64,000 bases of DNA. Origin: a virus. The notes beneath the pieces were generated by a model. The model had not been told where the DNA came from. It made no database searches and saw only the letters and a list, made by a program, of their open reading frames with translations. Location: the IMG/VR virus record IMGVR_UViG_3300008267_000011, positions 1 to 64,000 of that record. One strand, given 5' to 3'. The position numbers and the translations under genes are program-made. How positions within the stretch are numbered: the stretch's first letter is position 1; each line of letters opens with the position of its first letter. Below, in pieces: positions 59,233 through 64,000 of this stretch.

Positions 59233-60404
59233 GCACTAAATCTAAATCCGCAAACCAAAAAGAAATACTTGCAGGTCAAGATGCGCCAACTTACAATCGA
59301 GCCAACGATGTTCGGATGGATGATGGGTTGAAAGGTTTGACTATTGGCTTAAAGGATTTAGATTACACAATCAAGTACTACTTTGATGAGGTAATTCGAC
59401 CAACAATAGATGACTTTGGGTCAAGACGAGCAGTACCGGTGATATACGGATCTCCTGAAAGATGGAAAAACATTCAAGAGGATGGTTATTTTCGTGATAG
59501 AGAGGGAAAGATTCTAGCACCAATAGTTGCTTACAAGAGAACCGGAGTAGCTAAAAACAGAATGTTGGGTAGTAAGGTTGATGGCAATCACCCACAAGTA
59601 TACTACACCCAGCAGATCAAGTACAATCAAGAAAATAGATACGATCAATTTAGCAGACTAACAAATAGATCACCACTCAAGCGTTATGTTAATACGGTGA
59701 TGGCTGATTACGTTGACATTACATACGAAGTAGTCATTTGGACAGACTTTGTTGATCAGATGAATGAGATAGTGGAAGCAGTATTGTACTCAGAGGGAAG
59801 CTTTTGGGGAGAGAAGGATCGTTTTAAGTTTAGAACTAAGATTGATAGCTTTACAAACACAACAGACGCTTTGCAAGATAATGAGCGTATTGTGAGAACT
59901 AACTTCACAATTACTTTATTTGGTTATATTGTACCTGACGTTACTGTGAAACATTTGAGCGAGAAGCTAGCAGATAATACACTTAGCATAGCGCAAATCA
60001 ATACGGAAATTGAAAGTGACGCAATTCTCGAAACGACAACCACATCACAACAACCAGCACAAGCAATAGCAGCGACACCACCGCCAAATAGAGTAACTAC
60101 AACAGTAGACAATTCAGTGGTAGTCTACATAGGAACCAACAGAGCATTAAGTGCAAATCCAACAAACACAAACACAGTGGTATTCAACCCAGCGACGTTC
60201 TTAGAAGCACCACATCCACTATCGGCAACAGACAAGACATCGTTTACGTACTTTATTAATGGGCAACTAATAGAACCAGCTGCAGTGTCTGATTTCGTAG
60301 ACAACGGAAACGATACTTGTACGCTTACAATCGACATAGCGCAATTAGGATTCACACTAGCTACTAGCGATGAGGTAGTTGCAATCGGTAAATTTACAAT
60401 ATAA
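59229..60404 (+). CDS. 15: Tail completion / sheath terminator protein, gp15-like
   Basis: Residues about 45-240 follow T4 gp15 in layout. There is a strand with RRAVPVIYGSPERWKN, then the motif pair YVDITYEVVIWTDFVDQMNE and IVEAVLYSEGSFWGEKDRFK. FTNTTDALQDNERIVRTNFT and LFGYIVPD follow (T4: IYELSIFTRYEDDMFQIVEQ ... FEVNGWMYPP). gp15 caps the tail tube and sheath and binds the neck. The C-terminal 130 residues are an extra Thr-rich linker plus beta domain not expected from T4 (272 aa), perhaps a decoration domain. Confidence 0.75.
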   Translation: MSTKSKSANQKEILAGQDAPTYNRANDVRMDDGLKGLTIGLKDLDYTIKYYFDEVIRPTIDDFGSRRAVPVIYGSPERWKNIQEDGYFRDREGKILAPIVAYKRTGVAKNRMLGSKVDGNHPQVYYTQQIKYNQENRYDQFSRLTNRSPLKRYVNTVMADYVDITYEVVIWTDFVDQMNEIVEAVLYSEGSFWGEKDRFKFRTKIDSFTNTTDALQDNERIVRTNFTITLFGYIVPDVTVKHLSEKLADNTLSIAQINTEIESDAILETTTTSQQPAQAIAATPPPNRVTTTVDNSVVVYIGTNRALSANPTNTNTVVFNPATFLEAPHPLSATDKTSFTYFINGQLIEPAAVSDFVDNGNDTCTLTIDIAQLGFTLATSDEVVAIGKFTI

Positions 60405-61228
60405 TGAGCTTAATAAGAGGAGTGCAATTAAGAGAGGCAACTGGTAGCTATGCAACTACTGGAAGTAATGTGTTTGTAGGTAATCAAATTGTTACTGGAA
60501 GTTTGTTTACAACTGGATCAAATACGCTAATAGGCTCCACTACACTAACTGGATCATTTAGCGTATCAGGCTCTACCTTACAAACGGGCAACAATACTCT
60601 AATTGGAAATACGGTATTAAGTGGTAGTATAGAGGTAAGTGGGTCCTCAAACTTCCATAACAGCTCATTCACTGTTACTGGATCAAGTAACTTTTTAGGA
60701 AACATCAACTTTGACGGCAATGTTAATGTAGTTTATTCATCTTCATTTTATCATTGGGGGAATAAGCTGTTTAACTACGGAGCATTCTCAGACACAACAT
60801 CTCAATCAGGATCAGCTAATACGGCTTATCCAATGACATTTAACACTAACGATGTTGTTGGTTATGGTATTAACATAGTATCACAATCTAGAATTACGAT
60901 TGATCACACAGGACTATATAATCTACAATTCTCAGCACAATTAAATAGAGTAGCTAGCTCAGGACATGCTGATGTTTCTATATGGTTACGAGTTACTGGA
61001 AGTGATGTTGCAAATAGCTGTACTGACGTATCATTAAATGGCAATGCTAGCCAAGCTGCTGTAGTAGCTGCATGGAACTTTGTATTCCCAATGTCCGCAA
61101 GTCAGTACTGTGAGTTGGTATGGAGCACTACAGATCCTAACATAAACATCTCATCTATATCCACACGCACTGACCCAGTACGTCCAGCAGTACCCTCTAT
61201 AATTTTAACAGTTACCCAAGTAGCATAA
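60404..61228 (+). CDS. Fibre-like protein with TGS repeats and C1q-like head (274 aa)
   Basis: It overlaps the previous stop by one base. Residues about 12-110 consist of short repeats (TTGSNTLIGSTTLTGSFSV, QTGNNTLIGNTVLSGSIEV; about 18-24 residues apart), typical of a trimeric beta-helical shaft. Residues about 125-274 read as a C1q/TNF-like jelly roll (YGINIVSQSRITIDHTGLYN, LQFSAQLNRVASSGHADVSI). Such heads occur at fibre tips in phages. It is likely a short fibre attached near the neck or baseplate. Confidence 0.75.
   Translation: MSLIRGVQLREATGSYATTGSNVFVGNQIVTGSLFTTGSNTLIGSTTLTGSFSVSGSTLQTGNNTLIGNTVLSGSIEVSGSSNFHNSSFTVTGSSNFLGNINFDGNVNVVYSSSFYHWGNKLFNYGAFSDTTSQSGSANTAYPMTFNTNDVVGYGINIVSQSRITIDHTGLYNLQFSAQLNRVASSGHADVSIWLRVTGSDVANSCTDVSLNGNASQAAVVAAWNFVFPMSASQYCELVWSTTDPNINISSISTRTDPVRPAVPSIILTVTQVA
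60455..60730 (+). repeat. Coding repeats TGSxxLxG of a fibre shaft
   Basis: Several units encoding TTGSNxxxGxxxxTGSxxxSGS recur in the 60.4 kb gene, with repeated ACTGGATCA-type codons for Thr-Gly-Ser. They fit a trimeric beta-helix shaft. Confidence 0.65.
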
Positions 61229-61542
61229 TGGCAACAAGAATACCCTTTACCTGGAACAATGCCAACTTTGCTTGGAACAACAATCCTTACCTATGGGAAG
61301 ATTGTGCTTTAGTAGAAGAGCTAGCAGCAGCATTAGGAGGGCATGGAACAGCTGGTGTATACAAAGAAGTACAAAAGGTTCTCAAGGATAAGGAAAAGAA
61401 AAAGCGGTTTATTAAACTCCTATGTAAAGTAAAAGGTGTAGAACACGAAGAACAGAAGGAAATCAAGAACTTCAAGATAGTTATATCAGACGTGGAGTTG
61501 GTTGTTAATGAGGTAATGAGTAGCGTAAAAATTCTGATATAA
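61228..61542 (+). CDS. Hypothetical protein (104 aa)
   Basis: An N-terminal aromatic/Asn segment (FTWNNANFAWNNNPYLWEDC) precedes a helical basic part (VYKEVQKVLKDKEKKKRFIK). It shares one base with the genes on both sides, between two fibre genes. A fibre-attachment or chaperone role is possible; no family is recognised. Confidence 0.6.
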   Translation: MATRIPFTWNNANFAWNNNPYLWEDCALVEELAAALGGHGTAGVYKEVQKVLKDKEKKKRFIKLLCKVKGVEHEEQKEIKNFKIVISDVELVVNEVMSSVKILI

Positions 61543-62144
61543 TGTACAAACTATTTACAGACAAAGTAGAACTTTTTGAATGCGATGTTAAGCTAGAAGG
61601 AGCTTCCTTAAAGAATAGCGTAGCGAGAATTGTAATAGAGTCTGAGGATGTTAATCTTCTATTTAATGGAGAGATCACCTCGGAAGGAAAGTGTAAAATT
61701 CCTATTAAGAAACTAAGAGGCCTATTGGGTGAAAACACAAAAGGAACTCTCAAACTGGAAATTATAGCAGAAGACACGTACTTTGTTCCATGGACTTCTG
61801 AGTTTGCAGTGCAAGCAGCTAAGAAGGTAACAGTGGAGATCAAATCACAAGCAGCAACTAAGATAGTTGAAAGTGCAACTCCTGCAGTAAAAGTGACCTC
61901 TGTAAAGGGTCAAGTAAAAGAAAACAAACAACCAATCAAAAATAAACGCGTACCACTGTCGGTTCAAGAGCATATTGTGCGTATAGTGAAGTTATTAGTG
62001 CGAGAGGATATAAAGCTAAGCAATCTAAAGATTAAGAAAGATAGATTGAATAATATCATGGCTGTATATACTCGTAGATGCGCTATAAACGAAAATCAAA
62101 CTTCACAAATAATTGAAGGTATATTGAAAAATCTACCAAAGTAA
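61542..62144 (+). CDS. Conserved T4-like phage protein of unknown function (200 aa)
   Basis: The N-terminal half is beta-rich (FTDKVELFECDVKLEGASLK; VNLLFNGEITSEGKCKIPIK; GTLKLEIIAEDTYFVPWTSE). I recall closely similar text in marine T4-like phages without a function. A Lys/Val-rich linker leads to a C-terminal helical domain (LSVQEHIVRIVKLLVREDIK). Its placement between fibre genes suggests a virion protein. Confidence 0.65.
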   Translation: MYKLFTDKVELFECDVKLEGASLKNSVARIVIESEDVNLLFNGEITSEGKCKIPIKKLRGLLGENTKGTLKLEIIAEDTYFVPWTSEFAVQAAKKVTVEIKSQAATKIVESATPAVKVTSVKGQVKENKQPIKNKRVPLSVQEHIVRIVKLLVREDIKLSNLKIKKDRLNNIMAVYTRRCAINENQTSQIIEGILKNLPK

Positions 62145-62152
62145 TTTAGGTT

Positions 62153-64000
62153 ATGGCAGGACCTCTAGATTTCACAGGTCAAAATATTGAAGACAGTTAT
62201 CAACGGGTCTTACAGACTGATGGTCTCATCATTACTGATGGAACTGGGTCTTTTGTAAATTTACAATTTACTGGATCATTTTCTGGGTCCCTTGAAGGAA
62301 CAGCAACAACAGCATCTTACGTACAACAAGCTGAATCAGCTAGCTATGTGACAATTAATCAAGGAGACGGTATTACTGTTTCCGGAATGACTATATCGGC
62401 TAACTTACGTAGCGTAAATGGAAACTTGCCTGATGGAAGTGGCAATGTATCTGTGTCCTTAGCAGCAGTGTTGACAGGAACTTCTGCATCACTTGCCTCG
62501 TATGCAACTGGTGGATTGGCCGAAGGTACTGTTTGGATTGTGTCTGGAGACGCTGCTCCCGAAAAGAATGGAACCTCATACGTCTACGATTCCGGCTCTG
62601 TTGGAGTATGGTATCAAATAGCACCGCTAGATCAAACAGCAGCAGATGCTAGATATGCGAGGATAAACACAACGACAGTTCAAAACCTAACTAGCAGCTT
62701 TGCTACGACAGCATCCTATGCAGCTAATGGAGGTGTTACGCGGATACTAGCCGGTAGTGGAATATCCTTATCGCCAACAAATGGACTAGGAGCTGTAACC
62801 ATTACAAGCACAGGAGGAGGCGGTGGAGGAACTTTTCCATTCTCTGGAAGTGCTGTAATTACCGGATCTTTAGTAGTTTCTAGCTCTACCCCAACTATTA
62901 ACGGGCTTACAATAAGTCCAATAAAAAACACGACTACAAACATATCGATAGGCCTTGGTGCGCTTCTCACCGTAAGTAGTGGTGTGCGTAACATAGGGAT
63001 TGGATCCGGATCACTTCAAGGAGGTAATCAGTCAGACAATGTGGCTATAGGAATATCTGCTATGGCCAACTCTGGAAACACCGGCTACAACGGAGTAGCT
63101 ATAGGAAGTTACGCGCTACAAAATGGCACAGGTGCATCAAACACAGTAGTCGGATACTCAGCAATGAGGTATGCAACAAGCTGGGCAAGCTGCTTAGCTG
63201 TTGGATTTGAGGCTGGATTGTACTTAACTGGATCTAATAATACACTACTTGGTGTAGGAGCAGGAAGGACTTTTGTTGGCGATCGAAGTGTGCTTATAGG
63301 TGGTGCAGCGGGAGAACGTGGAGCCGGATCTTCAACTGGCAACAGAGGTAATGTTGCAATAGGAGCTCTTGCTTTAGCGGGAGATAACGTGTTACCTCCC
63401 AGAAGCATAACTGGTCAGTATAACTTTGCTATGGGATATCGTGCTATGGGCCAAGGTCATAATGGAGCAGGTAACACCGCCATCGGTACAGAAGCCCTAT
63501 TAGAACTAGCCACGGGATCATACAACGTCGCTCTAGGATATAGAGCATCACAGGCGCTTGTAAATGGTACCAGTAACTTTTATATGGGCTACGATGCCGG
63601 TACTACTAACAGATATGGCAATGGTACTATTGCAATAGGAAATAGTGCTGCTAGAGCGTTATTTTACGACCCTGCCTTTCTAGGTGTGAACACTAGAACG
63701 ATTGCAATCGGAGCTTCGGCTTTACGAGCAAGTAGTACACTTAACGTATCTGTAGACAATATTGCAATTGGAGAAAGCTCGATGACCCTACACGTATCAG
63801 GCTCAGGCAACATTTCAATTGGAGTAGAATCGCTAAACGCACATACCTCTGGAAGCGGTAACGTGGCAATTGGACACCAAGCCATGAAGAATAGTCCAGT
63901 TAGCTCGATAATAGAAAACAACGTAGCTATAGGACTTACAGCTGGTCAGTATCTCTCCGGAAGCAACAACACAATACTAGGAGCTAATGGTACAAACAAT
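62153..64000 (+). CDS. Large tail fibre with YadA-head-like repeats (partial, runs off window)
   Basis: ATG 62153 opens a frame without stop through base 64000 (616 residues visible). The N-terminus MAGPLDFTGQNIEDSYQRVL is followed by Ser/Thr/Gly-rich beta sequence and a linker (ITSTGGGGGGTFPFSGS). From about residue 262 to the edge there are about 20 repeats of 15-24 residues with core N-x-(A/V)-(I/V/L)-G-x-x-(A/S)-(L/M), for example NVAIGISAM, NTAIGTEAL and NIAIGESSM. This is the left-handed beta-roll repeat of YadA-type trimeric adhesin heads. It is a probable receptor-binding fibre. Confidence 0.88.
   Translation, partial: MAGPLDFTGQNIEDSYQRVLQTDGLIITDGTGSFVNLQFTGSFSGSLEGTATTASYVQQAESASYVTINQGDGITVSGMTISANLRSVNGNLPDGSGNVSVSLAAVLTGTSASLASYATGGLAEGTVWIVSGDAAPEKNGTSYVYDSGSVGVWYQIAPLDQTAADARYARINTTTVQNLTSSFATTASYAANGGVTRILAGSGISLSPTNGLGAVTITSTGGGGGGTFPFSGSAVITGSLVVSSSTPTINGLTISPIKNTTTNISIGLGALLTVSSGVRNIGIGSGSLQGGNQSDNVAIGISAMANSGNTGYNGVAIGSYALQNGTGASNTVVGYSAMRYATSWASCLAVGFEAGLYLTGSNNTLLGVGAGRTFVGDRSVLIGGAAGERGAGSSTGNRGNVAIGALALAGDNVLPPRSITGQYNFAMGYRAMGQGHNGAGNTAIGTEALLELATGSYNVALGYRASQALVNGTSNFYMGYDAGTTNRYGNGTIAIGNSAARALFYDPAFLGVNTRTIAIGASALRASSTLNVSVDNIAIGESSMTLHVSGSGNISIGVESLNAHTSGSGNVAIGHQAMKNSPVSSIIENNVAIGLTAGQYLSGSNNTILGANGTNN
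62938..64000 (+). repeat. Coding repeats of the YadA-head-like beta-roll
   Basis: About 20 degenerate units of roughly 45-72 bases encode (N/T)-x-(A/V)-(I/L/V/M)-G-x-x-(A/S)-(L/M/A). DNA conservation is low, so the repeat is old or kept by structure rather than by recent duplication. It continues beyond the window. Confidence 0.8.

Noticed and set aside
62938-64000. Repeat array considered as CRISPR or other DNA repeat
   Set aside because: The periodicity is at protein level (N-x-A-I-G), unit lengths vary and DNA identity is low. It is a coding beta-roll repeat.
1-64000. Search for tRNA genes, integrase, transposase, reverse transcriptase or diversity-generating repeats
   Set aside because: Gaps are too short for tRNAs and none of the frames shows motifs of these enzymes. 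There is no sign of lysogeny or mobile insertion.

Overview
The window is part of the genome of a T4-like contractile-tailed phage (myovirus). Every gene I could support lies on the + strand, packed end to end with ATGA-type overlaps and gaps of a few bases. T4-type modules are recognisable by motif: a gp55-like late sigma factor, gp5-like baseplate hubs, gp25 and gp6 baseplate wedge proteins, an SbcCD (gp47/gp46) homologue, terminase gp17, portal gp20, prohead protease gp21, an acidic gp22-like scaffold, major capsid gp23, PhoH, and a neck and tail-completion set ending in a gp15-like protein. Start codons are preceded by A/T-rich leaders without a GGAGG-type Shine-Dalgarno sequence. With the AT-rich composition this suggests a Bacteroidota host; that is inference, not proof.

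Layout. 1-3.3 kb: small genes, an HD hydrolase and the late sigma factor. 3.35-15.4 kb: baseplate, with three paralogous gp5-like hub genes (one bare, one with an M15 peptidase, one with a GH19 muramidase-like domain), a spike-like protein, a 977-residue helical protein, gp25 and gp6. 15.4-30.6 kb: large tail and adhesion proteins with DNRLRE-like, Ig-like, LamG-like and jelly-roll modules. 30.6-35.1 kb: a DNA-metabolism island (T7-type resolvase, DnaG-like primase, fused SbcD-SbcC). 35.1-38.8 kb: one more large structural protein and a small gene. 38.8-46.9 kb: accessory genes, many with a short N-terminal tag ending in [L/I]-x-E. 46.9-56.8 kb: head genes. 56.9-60.4 kb: PhoH and neck/tail completion. 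60.4-64 kb: fibre genes, the last running off the window with about 20 YadA-head-like repeats.

Two genome-wide patterns stand out. First, the heptamer TATTTAT lies 4-19 bases before the start codon of 14 genes or gene blocks (a fifteenth has CATTTAT), with no visible -35 element. It is a good candidate for the late promoter read by the gp55-like sigma factor. Where it sits only 4-6 bases from ATG, the mRNA would be nearly leaderless. Second, about ten proteins begin with a short hydrophobic/basic peptide such as MKLINLIPLREA, MKLKKLIPLEE or MSSLSKFIVESLLKEA. These look like T4 capsid-targeting sequences, which direct internal proteins into the prohead and are removed by gp21 after [L/I]-x-E. 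If so, the phage carries a set of injected internal proteins, including a nucleotidyltransferase/LETM1-like/RNA-ligase fusion, a papain-fold-like Cys-His-Asp protein and a ParB-like protein. I consider this the most interesting system in the window.

No tRNA, CRISPR array, insertion sequence or integrase was seen. The tail sheath (gp18) and tube (gp19) genes were not recognised and probably lie outside the window.
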